64,000 nt of DNA from Isoetes taiwanensis (taxonomy: Eukaryota > Streptophyta > Lycopodiopsida > Isoetales > Isoetaceae), in contig JAJEKV010000021.1 of NCBI GenBank assembly GCA_021234155.1, positions 12,339,760-12,403,759 on the forward strand, written 5' to 3'. Every line of letters begins with the position of its first letter. The first letter of the stretch is position 1. This document shows, piece after piece, positions 1 through 9,399 of this stretch. The position numbers and the translations under genes are program-made. Under the pieces are notes generated by a model. It worked only from the letters and a program-made list of their open reading frames with translations, did not search any database and was not told the origin of the DNA.

Positions 1-1673
1 CAAATTTTATTTTCCATTGACACATCATCGCGGGAACAAACTTCCATTTAGCAATGTAGTAGGACCAAACTTCCATTTATGGACAACTATCATGGCTCAA
101 CCCCCTGTTTGCCCCTTTGGGCAACATAATCTCATGCAGTTTGTTCATTCTTAGGTGTTTTGAAGATATCATGGCAGGTACATCAATGAGTCATAATTGA
201 AAATTGTCGGTTTGAGTTAGAAACTACATTTGAATATGGTGAATGACATGGCAAAAGTGTCATTATGATGTGGCCGAAGGGTATTTCTTGCAATCTCCAT
301 GAAATGAGTGGAGAACATTGAAATTTGCAAAATTGGACATGCGCGTAATGATATGGCATGCCATTGGTGACATGTCATGCCAACTAAGCAAGGCCAACGT
401 TTGATTAGGCCAAAAATAAAAAAATATGCAACTTTGGTTTTCCATGGGGTGATGTGGCAAATTTTTGGTGACGTGGCAAGATATGGGTGATGTGGACATG
501 ATGATGACCCTATGCAAACTCTCGGGCGTGTTTGTCTCCATCTCGAAAATGAAAAGATGTACATCTTTGGTCTTTTCATTGGGTGTTGTTGGCAAATTTT
601 GGGGGACATGGCAAGATGGTAGTGACATGGACACGATGACTAGAACTTTATGCAAGAAATATGACACCTTTGGAATTTTTGGTAGAGGAGTTTGGCATAG
701 AGGGAACTTCAAGAACTTAAAGTGCTGGCTGCCTTCTCCAGGTCGAACAAGGCCAGCACTTTGCGCAGCTTCCTCACCAAAGACGAGAGGCCAAACCGTA
801 GGAGACAGACCCCAGAAAGATTGTTGAGGTAGCTTTTCCTGCCAACGCTCCTCCGGCAGGTCGTGTGCTAATGCCCCCCATCCCGGAGCTCAGTTCCCCT
901 ATCCAACCGTTGAATCCTCCATTCAAGTAACCTGCTTTGAGCATGTCTAAAAAAATCCAAGATCGGTCCGGGAGAACTTATCAAACTATGAAGCGTCCTC
1001 CAGGCGACCATATAAAAGCCCAAGTGTTTTCTCGTTCGAACAGTACAGAGGCTCCAAAATGGCGATTTGACATCGCCATATGATCCGAAATGACGAAATT
1101 ACCCTAGGAACCAAGTTACATGGTCAGTTTTGGCAACGAACGAAACACGAACATTGTACATGGCAGTATTCCGCAGCCACCACTTAGGCCAATTGACTAT
1201 GAATGTATTGGATATGGGCAACTTTGGCACTTCTTGGAGAGGGGATAGTCTTTTTCCCATGAAACTTGGTCCCCATCGTAATGCCGAAGTTCTGAGTCCA
1301 TTGGTAGAGCCATTTCATAGTTCCGGAATGCTGGAGTTACCTGTTTATCGCCAGGGGCATTCGGGAGAGGACTATTGGGACAAGCTGCTTCTGGAAGGTT
1401 TTAAGGATTCGTCTTCTGACGTCAACACCCTCCCTCTACTTGATGGCACTTGGCAAGATCCTAGACGAATCTGACTAGGATATGGCATCCGAAACATAAA
1501 CCCTATGTGTTGTTAGGTTCTTGAAGGATTTACGTTTTGGAGGCCAAGTTTTCGTCGTGTCCACTTGCGACATAGCTAAAAAGTCGTAGTTGAAGACACG
1601 AAGCAACTGGAATTGATGGAACGGAGTTTTGATCTATCCTCCTCCCGATGTGGCAATTAAAAGTTAAGAGCCA
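1..1673. other. Left flank of TIR element copy A, no recognisable gene
   Basis: Apart from the tandem repeat at about 240-690 I see no gene that I can name. A 114-codon reading frame at 1130-1474 opens with TTG, has no motif I know and no neighbour supporting it. A phrase near 1517 (TTCTTGAAGGATTTACGTTT) is echoed near 13605 on the far side of the element (TTCTTGAAGGGTTTACATTT), so the element may have landed in or near an older duplicated sequence. Confidence 0.4.
240..690. repeat. Degenerate tandem repeat of about 130 bp
   Basis: Two successive blocks (from about 424 and about 555) share the order: 'ctttggt', a 'ggtgatgtggcaaattttgg'-like phrase, 'gacatggcaag', 'gtgacatgga', then 'tatgcaa'. 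A weaker third copy may lie at 240-420. Related GTGATGTGGCAAG phrases recur at 15720-15790, so this is probably a dispersed satellite-like sequence. Reading frames across it are incidental. Confidence 0.5.
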
Positions 1674-1705
1674 CATTAGAGTTTTTTTGAGGTCAAATAA
1701 GGGCC
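1674..1705 (+). repeat. Left TIR of copy A
   Basis: A 32-bp arm starting CATTAGAGTT. Its reverse complement occurs at 13429-13460 with one difference, and near-identical arms occur at 45064-45095 and 49119-49150. The next bases (a CCACGTAGGATCC phrase about 30 bp inside) are shared only by the two left ends. Confidence 0.85.
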
Positions 1706-1904
1706 TCCTAAGAATATATTAGGGGGGCCGCCACGTAGGATCCCGAACCTAGCTTCCCCCCTCCATACCTAAATTTCACTCTCCCCTAACCTAACTACCT
1801 AACCTCCGAACCTAACCCCCGAACCTAACCCCGCAATCATTATTTCCTAACGACCTGAATATTTGATGATTATATCTAGGATTTTCGTTTTCCCACCTTC
1901 GAGC

Positions 1905-2000
1905 TTATGCCATCGAGCTTCAGCACCATCGATCGAGCTTGCCCTCGCGCCATCGACCTTGCCATCGTGCCATCGAGCGCCAACGATCTTGCCATTGCGC
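1905..2000 (+). repeat. Short tandem repeats of CTTGCCATCG type upstream of gene 1
   Basis: The phrases GCCATCGA and CTTGCCATCG recur about every 20 bp over about 90 bp. A shorter version of the same run is present in copy B at 45288-45370. It precedes the hairpin and start codon of gene 1, so it belongs to the 5' untranslated or promoter part of the element. Confidence 0.6.
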
Positions 2001-2029
2001 TTTGTGCGGTTTTTGAATTGGATTATGGC

Positions 2030-2090
2030 AGATTCTTGCCAAAAATAGAGCGAAATTTTTCAATTTCGCTCGCTTTGTTGGCAAGAATCT
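2030..2090. other. Hairpin in the leader of gene 1
   Basis: AGATTCTTGCCAA at 2030 pairs with TTGGCAAGAATCT at 2078, and inside it GAGCGAAA pairs with TTTCGCTC. Copy B keeps the outer arms (about 45390-45440). The hairpin lies about 50 bp before the proposed ATG and may affect transcription or translation, but that is inference. Confidence 0.6.
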
Positions 2091-2136
2091 TCCTAATTCT
2101 AATCTCCGGCTCGGTTCTCGGTTTTTTGCAACGCCA

Positions 2137-2922
2137 ATGGCAAAGGTATTTGGTTTCCGAGTCGTCATTGCATTCCTTTGAGTGTTCTTCCTTCTAATAC
2201 TTTTGTTTCAGGATCAAACTAATTCCGAGGGTCAATTTAGAGTGCAAGTGCCAAAAGAATGCCTGCCTTACAGGAATAAGTTCACTTGGAAGCAACCAAT
2301 AGATGAAGATGCATTGCGAGCTTCTAGAGCCATGAATATAGACCTCTCCGGGCTAAAGGCCAACCAGATCCATGTGATCCTTTCACTGAGCCCATCCAAA
2401 CTTCCACTCGTGATCCCGGCCTTTATTGAATTTGCTTGTAAGGGACAGCAAGGGTTACTAGGTTACTGTAATAATTTGGTTAATGGTAATACTGATCCAC
2501 ATTTGTGTGCCATGTATAACCACTTGTATGGTAAACAGCTCCAACAGGCGAACTACTTTCTGTCTCAACAATGCCGCAAGCTCAATGAATTGGAGGTAGA
2601 AAATCAGAAATTGGTGACTGAGATGAATGCACTGCAGCAAGGAATGAAGAGGGTTGCGCAAGAAAATGATTCCCTTCACAAGCGGGTCAAATGCTTAAAA
2701 AGAACTCCACTGGGGATCAGGGAGAGGGCAAAAAACCTGAAGCCCATAAATATATTAGCCCCTGGGGTTGAAGGCTCAAAAAAAAGGGTCATGGCTATTA
2801 AAAAGCTTGTTGATCCAAATCTTGCAGAAGAAAATAAGAGAAAACCTGCTAATATTGCCGGTTTATTAAAGAAATTAGTTACTAAAGATGATGTATTGAG
2901 AATGTTAAAGCTTCCCCGGTAG
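2137..2922 (+). CDS. Gene 1 of the TIR element: N-terminal part of a large protein with a coiled coil
   Basis: I place the start at the ATG of 2137-2139: ATG GCA AAG is followed by GTATTT, a donor, and after a 66-bp intron (2146-2211) a CTAAT branch-like site, T-rich tract and TTTCAG lead into GATCAAAC in phase 0. Copy B preserves the same start, donor and acceptor (intron 45491-45558). The second exon runs to a stop at 2922. Residues about 120-165 form a heptad-rich helix (LNELEVENQKLVTEM and following), a likely coiled coil, followed by a basic stretch. The region before it contains FACKGQQGLLGYCNNLV, also kept in copy B. I do not recognise a catalytic domain. The stop at 2922 may be a mutation, since related-looking coding text continues in the next 1.9 kb. 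As the largest gene of the element and the one lost in copy B, it is the best candidate for a transposition protein; that is inference. Confidence 0.6.
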
Positions 2923-4781
2923 CATTCAACTTAGGAAAGTCAGTAGTACATCAACCAAGGCGGAGTTGGGGAACAAATAAACCTCGTAATCGGTAAGAAC
3001 TGTGGTGACAATGTCGGAATAAGTAGGCAAGCTTATATTGCTTTGTTCGGGATGCTTGCGGATGGCTTTAAAACAACAAGGTATTACCAAAACTATTCTA
3101 CTACCAAGGATGACTAGTGTGATGACTTGTAGGTCATCGAGAAATGCATAAGTGCAAGAGCTTCTTGGTGATATGTATCACCGACCAGCAGTGTCAACTT
3201 GGATACATTGGCATCCTATACCAAAGTGGTAAGAAGAAGTCGAAGTTTGGTGATACTTTCTCACTTTAATGAAAATAACAATTGCCGGATAAACTTAACT
3301 AGAATGCTTCAGCTTTTTGTTCGATTTTATGATATGAAGGTAGAAGAGTGCTACCGCAAACTAAGAATTGTTTTGAAGCTGGATGAAATGGAATTGGTGA
3401 AAGGCTAGAAGTACGAGAGGGTTTCACTGAGTCTAATGAACAGAGCTTTGAATACGGGGGAATGAAGAGTCAAATCTAGATGATAAGTTTTCCGTCCCAA
3501 ATCAAGATCACATTTGGTGGGTTGGTTTATTTCAGGTACCGTGAGGAAAATCATCAAAGATAATCGAAATGGGTTTTTGATCAAACACCCATTCCCACAA
3601 TGATTGCCTCTCACTAATCGGAGAAAAACTTGCGCTCCCGGATATGGTGAGTACGAGGTTGAATGACATCTTGTCGCAGATTTGAAGACAATAAAATGCA
3701 TGTACGTAATGAAGCATGGTGCCGGTAAGACTACTCATGCTTGTCCCTACCGCTCTATGCAAGAAGAGATTCACCGGATTGGACAAGAGTACATTAGACC
3801 GTGGTCCGTGATGAGCCACCAAATAGAGAAGAGAAGGACACAACCTTGATGCCAATTCTGCCAATTCCGTTAAGAAGAGTACACATATGCACCCTTCATG
3901 CTTTCTTGAGAATCATAGACAAGATGGTTTACATGAGTATCCCGCTTGCTTGGAATAAATCACCCCAAAGCTCTAGGAAGCCGCCATGCATGAAGTTGAA
4001 AAGGTGCTATCTAATGTGGGACTTCATGGTGGGCACTACAAAATACTTCAAGATCCAAAGGTATCCGCAAGGTTCCCCAAAACCCGGTATGGGTGGTCCA
4101 AAGGCTAAGAGGTTTTTGCCTCCCGCGAAAGAGAACTTATCCGGGTGTTTGGGAAGCTTACAAGGATCTTATTGCAGGCGAGGATGATCGAAATGATCAT
4201 GGCGGATCACGCTTGAAGAAAATCAAGGCATGGCGTGATTTCTCTCAGACCGTAAAGGAAATGCGTAAAAGGTAGTGCAGGAAAAATGATGTTGCCAAAT
4301 TCCGTGGAGGCAAATCACAAACTTCACTAAGTCTTTCCCCGACGGCAAGATGGGGGTGAGGCCAATTTGACTCACTATGTCCATATTTTGTTCGCACATG
4401 GCGTGTGGTTTGTCAGGGAGTGGAGAAGTCCCATAATGCATTCTTCCGTTTCACTCAACACAGAGTTTCAGTTGGGAATTCCTTGCAGCAGATGTGTCAA
4501 TGGTTTTACGTATGATCGTGGTGCAAGTGGGTGAAGAAATCACTTTAACCAGAGTGAATCAACACTTGCTAAGTTGTTTAGACAAAACCCAAAAAAAAAG
4601 AGGGCAGCTTGGTATAAGTCCGCAGCTGTTGAGCGATCAAGGGAGTGGAGATCAATGAGATGTAGGCAAGGCAAAGGTTATGTCCGTATTGAGAGCTCTT
4701 GATAACGCCTCTACCGTAAAAGAGTTGGTTTATTTATCGGCCGATAGTGCTCCGCAGCGTAAAATGCGCGGTTGTAAGTAA
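2923..4781 (+). pseudogene. Decayed continuation of gene 1 (candidate transposase C-terminal part)
   Basis: No long frame survives, but plus-strand fragments in changing frames read like one protein: GISRQAYIALFGML (about 3015), KLDEMELVKG then YERVSLSLMNRAL (3380-3450), RVHICTLHAFLRIIDKMVY (about 3880), LHGGHYKILQDP (about 4020), AWRDFSQTVKEMRKR (about 4230), HYVHILFAHG (about 4375), GVEKSHNAFFRFTQH (about 4425) and SLQQMCQWFY (about 4480). The last three in that order resemble the C-terminal half of some eukaryotic transposase-like proteins of unknown family, from memory only. The last frame ends at 4781, just before the first palindrome array. About 880 codons in total would fit from 2137. 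Frame breaks could be decay, introns or sequencing indels. Copy B lacks the whole region. Confidence 0.45.
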
Positions 4782-4796
4782 ATTGATGCATGTATT

Positions 4797-5170
4797 GCGA
4801 TCGCGGGCCACAGTCGCGAATATGGGCCTCAGAACTCAACCGATCCATGATTTCGCGACCGTAGCCACCTGGCGGCCCCTTCAATAATTTGTAATCGAAG
4901 TCGATTTCGCGACCGCCGGGCTACTGCGCGCGGCCAGGCCCTTCAATAATTTGTAATCGAATGATTTCGCACCGCGGGCGACGGTGCGAAAATATGGCCC
5001 TCCAGAACTAAACCGGACCACGTATTTTTCTCGACCGTAGCCACCTGCGCGTAAACCAGGCCCTTCAATAATTTGTAACTCAGTCGATTTCGCACCGTGG
5101 CTACGGTGCGAAATAGGCCCTTCAATAATTTGTACCTAAGTCAATTTCGCACCGTGGCTACGGTGCGAAT
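4797..5170. repeat. Palindrome array 1
   Basis: About six tandem units of roughly 57-65 bp. Each contains the palindrome with arms TTTCGCACCGTAG and CTACGGTGCGAAA (variants with TGG for TAG), followed by a spacer reading about 'aggcccttcaataatttgta'. The last two units are the best preserved. The array starts 15 bp after the last stop of gene 1 and lies before the 3' end of the minus-strand ORF at 5351. Confidence 0.8.
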
Positions 5171-5350
5171 AAAACATTCACATGAGAAAATACAAGGAAA
5201 ATGGTAGAAGAAACCATTCAATTACACTAAAAGTGTAAGATTGCCAAGATAATACATGATAATATGAGGATGTTACTTAATTACACGGAAATCACTTGCT
5301 TATATACTTAATTTCTATGAAAATCTTTATACCAGTCCAGTGGAGTATCT

Positions 5351-5920
5351 TCACCTGTGATATGTACGTATTATGTGATGTGTGCTATGTAGCCATAGGT
5401 CACGTGTATCCCAAGGAATTGTATCCAAGGTGGGGAATCTAGACAGTAACCACAGGATGTTGAAGTCAAGGGAACGGAATAGGAGCTTACCAATATCCAC
5501 AAAAGATTTGTAATGGAAGTCGTAAAGTTCAATGAGGATATAAATCCTATTCTTCTCATTAGTAGGAATGACCAGAGGCACATACTGATCCAGAGAGTAG
5601 GCCATGAAACCATGGAAAAGCATGTCCTTCAACTGTTCTAGCCTATCTTCTAAATCTGAGGGGGGTTCAAGAAGTCCCAAAGCACTTAGAGTGAACCTTG
5701 CTTGACTCGAATTGATCTCCTCCAGTGGAGGGAGATGACGAGTATAGCGATCGATAATGAAGTTGATCAGCTGCCTTGCAAGCTCTGTGGTTGGACCGTG
5801 ACGCCATCGATGCTCCCAAAAGTTGTTAAAAAAATCATCAAAAGTGCACGTATTAACTCTGCCGCATGCTTGCAGGTATTCCGGATCAGCCCAGCGAGGA
5901 TGTTCTTGCAAAGTTACCAT
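5351..5920 (-). CDS. Unknown 189-residue protein of the TIR element
   Basis: This is one of the few uninterrupted frames in copy A. The frame is open further upstream (to 6013), but the ATG at 5920 begins a stretch of normal composition (MVTLQEHPRWADPEYLQACG), while the upstream residues are Ser/Cys-rich and probably non-coding. Visible features: an acidic-aromatic run FDDFFNNFWEHRW, a helix-like segment with DLEDRLEQLKDMLFHGFMAY and a C-terminal part rich in Leu, Phe and Trp. No signal peptide, zinc motif or catalytic motif is seen. It converges with gene 1, with palindrome array 1 between them. It is absent from copy B. Function unknown. Confidence 0.5.
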   Translation of the reverse strand: MVTLQEHPRWADPEYLQACGRVNTCTFDDFFNNFWEHRWRHGPTTELARQLINFIIDRYTRHLPPLEEINSSQARFTLSALGLLEPPSDLEDRLEQLKDMLFHGFMAYSLDQYVPLVIPTNEKNRIYILIELYDFHYKSFVDIGKLLFRSLDFNILWLLSRFPTLDTIPWDTRDLWLHSTHHIIRTYHR

Positions 5921-6164
5921 TTGCAAGAAACTAGTGGAGCGACATAAGGAACAACTAGTGGAGTGCGGCAGTGCAAAAGAGCAACAAGAAGCGGACAGGG
6001 AGGCAAGGAGCATGCAAACAAGAAGCGGACTAAAGACAATGAAGGCATAGATGCCTATTTAAAGAGAAATCAGGTATATATGCTATATAATGCATTATAT
6101 TTATATATTGTAGCTCATGTAGCATACGAGTACCATACAAGTATGTATATGATAATAATTTTGG

Positions 6165-6245
6165 TATGTATATACCATCAATAATTTCTATGTATATACC
6201 ATCAATAATTTTGGTGGGTATATACCATCAATAATTTTGGTGGGT
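6165..6245. repeat. AT-rich tandem repeat (about 29-bp unit)
   Basis: The phrase TATATACCATCAATAATTT occurs three times in a row, with GGTGG or similar between. It lies in what I read as an intron upstream of the first repeated exon. Confidence 0.7.
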
Positions 6246-6521
6246 ATAAATATACATCAAATTGCCGAAAGTGCAAAGAATATTGGCCTCCGCCTAGCCA
6301 TGTGGTCTCATTCTGGTCCGGAACGTGATTCCATTACCTGCAAGATGAATCACGAAAATTTCAAGCAGTGTCGCGAGCGAGAAATACCCATGGAAGACTG
6401 GATGACCACTGCCGCTCTCAATCCTCGCTATTATCCTGATCCCTTCGATGTTATCATCCATCTAATATGGAATAGAGAGCATCAAATGTACATGATAGAA
6501 AAGATCACCGGGTGCTCGTGA
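6237..6521 (+). CDS. Repeated exon, unit 1 (small protein domain of unknown function)
   Basis: A 94-codon frame. Key text: SGPERDSITCKM, FKQCREREIPMEDW and FDVIIHLIWN..EHQMYMIEKIT. Unit 2 at 6661-6960 has the parallel PRPEDMDSITCTM, LYRCSQRGIPL and YRVVIHLWRVPKRGVYEINRIT in two frames, so the two are paralogues. In a second frame just upstream unit 1 also reads GYKYTSNCRKCKEYW against unit 2 RYKYGSTQCRRH, so a small frameshift lies inside unit 1. Both units are followed or preceded by an AT-rich stretch opening GTATATATGCTATATA (6073 and 6558), which looks like the start of the same intron duplicated. This suggests exon duplication in one multi-exon gene rather than separate genes. Function unknown. 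Confidence 0.45.
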   Translation: MVGINIHQIAESAKNIGLRLAMWSHSGPERDSITCKMNHENFKQCREREIPMEDWMTTAALNPRYYPDPFDVIIHLIWNREHQMYMIEKITGCS

Positions 6522-6660
6522 CAATGACTCGGAAGAGTCCCCTAAATCAATACTCTAATGTATATATGCTATATATATGCATATTATATACATGTGTATT
6601 TTGTACATTATGCTCGTATGTATAACCAATAATGCTGCTACAGTGCATGTCAATAATTTT

Positions 6661-6960
6661 GTTCGATATAAGTACGGTTCCACTCAATGCAGAAGGCATC
6701 CATTTGCTATGTCTCGGCCTCCTCGTCCCGAAGATATGGACTCCATTACTTGCACTATGACATATAATGATCTTTATAGATGTTCTCAGAGGGGTATCCC
6801 CTTGATCCCCGGGCCGAAGGAGTAGCAGAGGGCCGAAATCGTTCTTCCGGAGGGTGTTATCGTGTTGTTATCCACCTTTGGAGGGTTCCAAAGCGTGGCG
6901 TGTATGAGATTAATCGCATCACTCAACTACCTTTTCATGATGATCCCGATCGCGAATAAG
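6661..6960 (+). pseudogene. Repeated exon, unit 2 (frameshifted)
   Basis: Homologous to unit 1. The first part is open to a stop at 6825 (RYKYGSTQCRRHPF, then DSITCTM, then RCSQRGIPL). The second part continues in another frame from about 6845 (YRVVIHLWRVPKRGVYEIN) and stops at about 6960. The break between them has no splice-like sequence that I trust, so I call it a frameshift. Confidence 0.45.
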
Positions 6961-7026
6961 CTTCTTCATTCATGTATGCTATGCCTCTTATATGAGTTCT
7001 ATGTACATGCTATGCCTCTTATATGA

Positions 7027-7262
7027 GTTATAAGTATGTAACCATAAGTGATACATGTGATCCGTCTATTTACCGCACATTTTCAATTTGGAAAGGTCTT
7101 GGCCATTTTCCTTCTTACGTAGATTCTAAATTCGATTTCAAAGATTCTCTTCGCAATGTGTGGAATAGTCCGCTTTGCAATAGTAGTCACGATCTTGGCG
7201 AAATTGCCCTCAAAACTTTGGAACCACTATTTTTAAGACAGCAGTACCCGCATGCGAAATAG
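7027..7262 (+). CDS. Repeated exon, possible unit 3 or 3' exon
   Basis: Frame reading SYKYVTISDTCDPSIYRTF and continuing to a stop at 7262. It starts with the same Tyr-Lys-Tyr phrase as units 1 and 2 and is preceded by an AT-rich direct repeat (GCTATGCCTCTTATATGAGT twice, 6975-7030). Similarity beyond the first residues is weak, so it may be only the terminal exon of the same gene. A single remnant of the palindrome (about 7295-7313) follows the stop. Confidence 0.3.
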
Positions 7263-7442
7263 ACCTTCCCAAAGAATGTGGAATAGTCATTTTCGCACGT
7301 GGCCACGGTCAACACTAGTAGATAAATGCACAAAAATAAATAAATAGAATAGCAAATAATTACGTATAAATATAAAACACTCATCACGATAAATACTAAA
7401 ACACTCATATATTAACAAACAAGAAAGTGTTACAAAAGGATG

Positions 7443-7960
7443 CTAAGGGAGGCATCCACGGAAGTATCTAGCTAAGGCATAGTCGTTGCCCTGCACAATA
7501 ACACGTCCTCTGTGCACACAACAACGGACAATGTCCTCAAAGAGGCTAATTAGATGAGCCTCTGCGCTCTTTTGCAAGATGTCCAAGGCCTCCGCTTGGA
7601 TTCTATTCACCTCCTCCTCCACCATCGGGACCAAGTCCGTGCTCATTCCATCCTCTTCCTCCTTGATTCCTTCCTCCTCTCAATAATTTCCCCCCGCATC
7701 TCAAACCCTGACCATTCTAGCCAAGGCAAGCTTGGGAATCGAGGTCGGGTGCGTGCACGCCAAGACCTAATCTCCCTCAAAGCCTGAGTGCCAGGAGGAG
7801 CACCCTTTATCTTCTCAGGGCCACCATATCTAACACTAGGCTCCCCTTCCTTAGGCTTCCGCTTATTACCAAGCTTATCAGTCTCCTTGGCTGCATCTCT
7901 CTGAGCTTGTCTCCAACTAGGAACAAGCCTAGGAGGCTTTGCCACCGGATTTCTTCGCCG
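7443..7960 (-). pseudogene. Histone H3-like protein encoded inside the TIR element
   Basis: Two overlapping minus-strand frames (7643-7945 and 7443-7646) together read as histone H3. The first has PGTQALREIR (H3: PGTVALREIR), the start of the αN helix. The second has AEAHLISLFED (H3: AEAYLVGLFED, α2 helix), then C..H..RV and LARYFRG (H3: LARRIRG). A third frame at about 7730 gives IPKLALARMVRV, close to H3 IRKLPFQRLVREI. At about 7940-7960 a fourth fragment, AKKSGGK, resembles the H3 tail ARKSTGGK around Lys9-Ser10. The tail between is longer than in canonical H3, and about 20 extra residues lie before α2. So the gene is H3-related, divergent and broken by at least two frameshifts (decay, or sequencing indels). 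Divergence exceeds that of normal replication H3; a CenH3-like or element-specific H3 is possible. It faces the repeated exons tail to tail. Confidence 0.7.
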
Positions 7961-7964
7961 GATT

Positions 7965-8925
7965 TCAGCTTTTCACGGGGCTTCCTAGTACTCGCTCCAC
8001 TCGAACCAGGTTTTCCGGATCAACATGCTTTGGTCCACCTGATGATGATCTTCTTTGGGCGGCTGATCCCCGCTGATCTTGTTGGACCAAATCGCCGATC
8101 TTTGCTGGCCCGCTGCGATCCTGGCCGATCATCTTTGGACCAGCCGATGCTTTGTCATCTTTGCACTTCCATAGTCTCCGCAGTTCTTCCTCCCCACCAC
8201 CGCCAAACGCTTGGGGAATGCAATAGTGGTCCCAACGCCCGGAGACGCAGGAGATAGCCCGATTCATGAGCCACCGGGCACCATGGCCCCCGGTCAACCG
8301 CCAAAGCACTGCCGGCGGTAGAACCCCCGTGGGTTTCAACATGTAATCCAGCTCATTACACAAGAACCGAATGGCCGCGACTCGCGTCTTGGGACATGGA
8401 TGACATCAACTCGCCACACGACGATGACACGACGGCGGCAATTCCTCCAATGTCTCGGCCGTTGGTGGGAAGTCGGTCCACCGCTACCACAATACAAATC
8501 ATCCGAACTCGAATATTGTGGCGCATGCTGGCTCACGGAAAAACTCCTTCCCCAACAACCTTACCGGGCCGGCAAGGTGACCCGACTAGGAAGCACGGCC
8601 GGGTTTTTCGAATATTCGGCCCACACTATTATTAATAGTGTGGACGACATTTCCAAGGGTTTGCCCAAAGTCTTACAGTAGGGACAACCTCCTCTACGCC
8701 CATCTCGCCGGCTTGTGATGGAAATAACCGCCTCGCCCTCGTGATTGGAATAGAAGTCTCTACCGCTAGTAATGACCTCATCAACATTCTCGCACCGTCA
8801 AGCGCCTCATTTTGTGGGATTTCGTGAGCTAGCGCCTTCCATGGACATGAGAGGATTTTAGCAAGGAGAAGAAATTCAATTAAGCAATATTGTCGTCCGT
8901 TCCCGATCCCATAAACCCCTAGGAT
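7965..8925 (-). other. Unassigned coding-like stretch upstream of the H3-like gene
   Basis: GC-richer than its surroundings, with overlapping frames on both strands. The most plausible are minus-strand 7965-8363 (contains LPPAVLWRLTGGHGARWLMN) and the part of 8632-8895 reading LAKILSCPWKALAHEIPQNE. No family recognised. It could hold 5' exons of the H3-like gene or another decayed gene. A short perfect inverted repeat (CACACTATTATTAATAGTGTG, centred near 8632) lies in it. Confidence 0.3.
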
Positions 8926-8929
8926 AAAA

Positions 8930-9215
8930 ATGTTCGTAGCCACGGTGCGTAAATCGGGCGTCCAAAATCGCCGACATCTGCTTTCGCACCATAGCCACGG
9001 TGCGGCCAGGGCAGTCCAAAATGCAGACAGCTTGTTTTTACCCGTGAAATGCAACGGTTGTCGGGCAGTCCAAAAAATCGCCGACATCCGCTTTCTCGCC
9101 GTAGCCACGGTCTTGAAATAGGGCAGTCCAAAATTGCCAATCGCTTTTTTTGCGTAGCCCTTGCGGTCTTCGCCAAATCCAAAAACCGGCGACATCCCGT
9201 TTTTGCAATCAGAGC
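8930..9215. repeat. Palindrome array 2
   Basis: About four to five units of about 60 bp. The core is the same palindrome as in array 1 (CGTAGCCACGGTGCG and CGCACCATAGCCACGG forms) but the spacer is different: 'gggcagtccaaaatcgccg' and 'cgacatccgcttt'. It lies between the stretch upstream of the H3-like gene and the 3' side of the next minus-strand gene. Confidence 0.75.
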
Positions 9216-9399
9216 CACCATTAAAGAATACCTAACATATACATCTAACAAGGATTTATTGCTCACATTGAATTCTAACAATTAATGAATATCAAAAATG
9301 AACATTCATACAAAAGCAATTTCGTCATATGAAAACAATTGATACATTATAGAAAAGACAATTTATAGAAAAGACATTATATTAATACATAAGTTTTTT
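9216..9399. other. AT-rich spacer
   Basis: AT-rich sequence with a short direct repeat (TTATAGAAAAGACA twice, 9349-9376). It is probably the 3' untranslated region of the minus-strand gene that follows. Confidence 0.3.

Noticed and set aside
1130-1474. 114-codon ORF left of the TIR element
   Set aside because: Opens with TTG, no motif, no conserved copy.
4797-5170. CRISPR-like array (palindromic repeats with spacers)
   Set aside because: Spacers are near-identical within an array, units degrade gradually, there is no cas gene and the DNA is plant nuclear. These are tandem repeats.
8632-9195. 187-codon minus-strand ORF
   Set aside because: Its first 90 codons run through palindrome array 2; only the distal part may be coding, and that is listed with low confidence.
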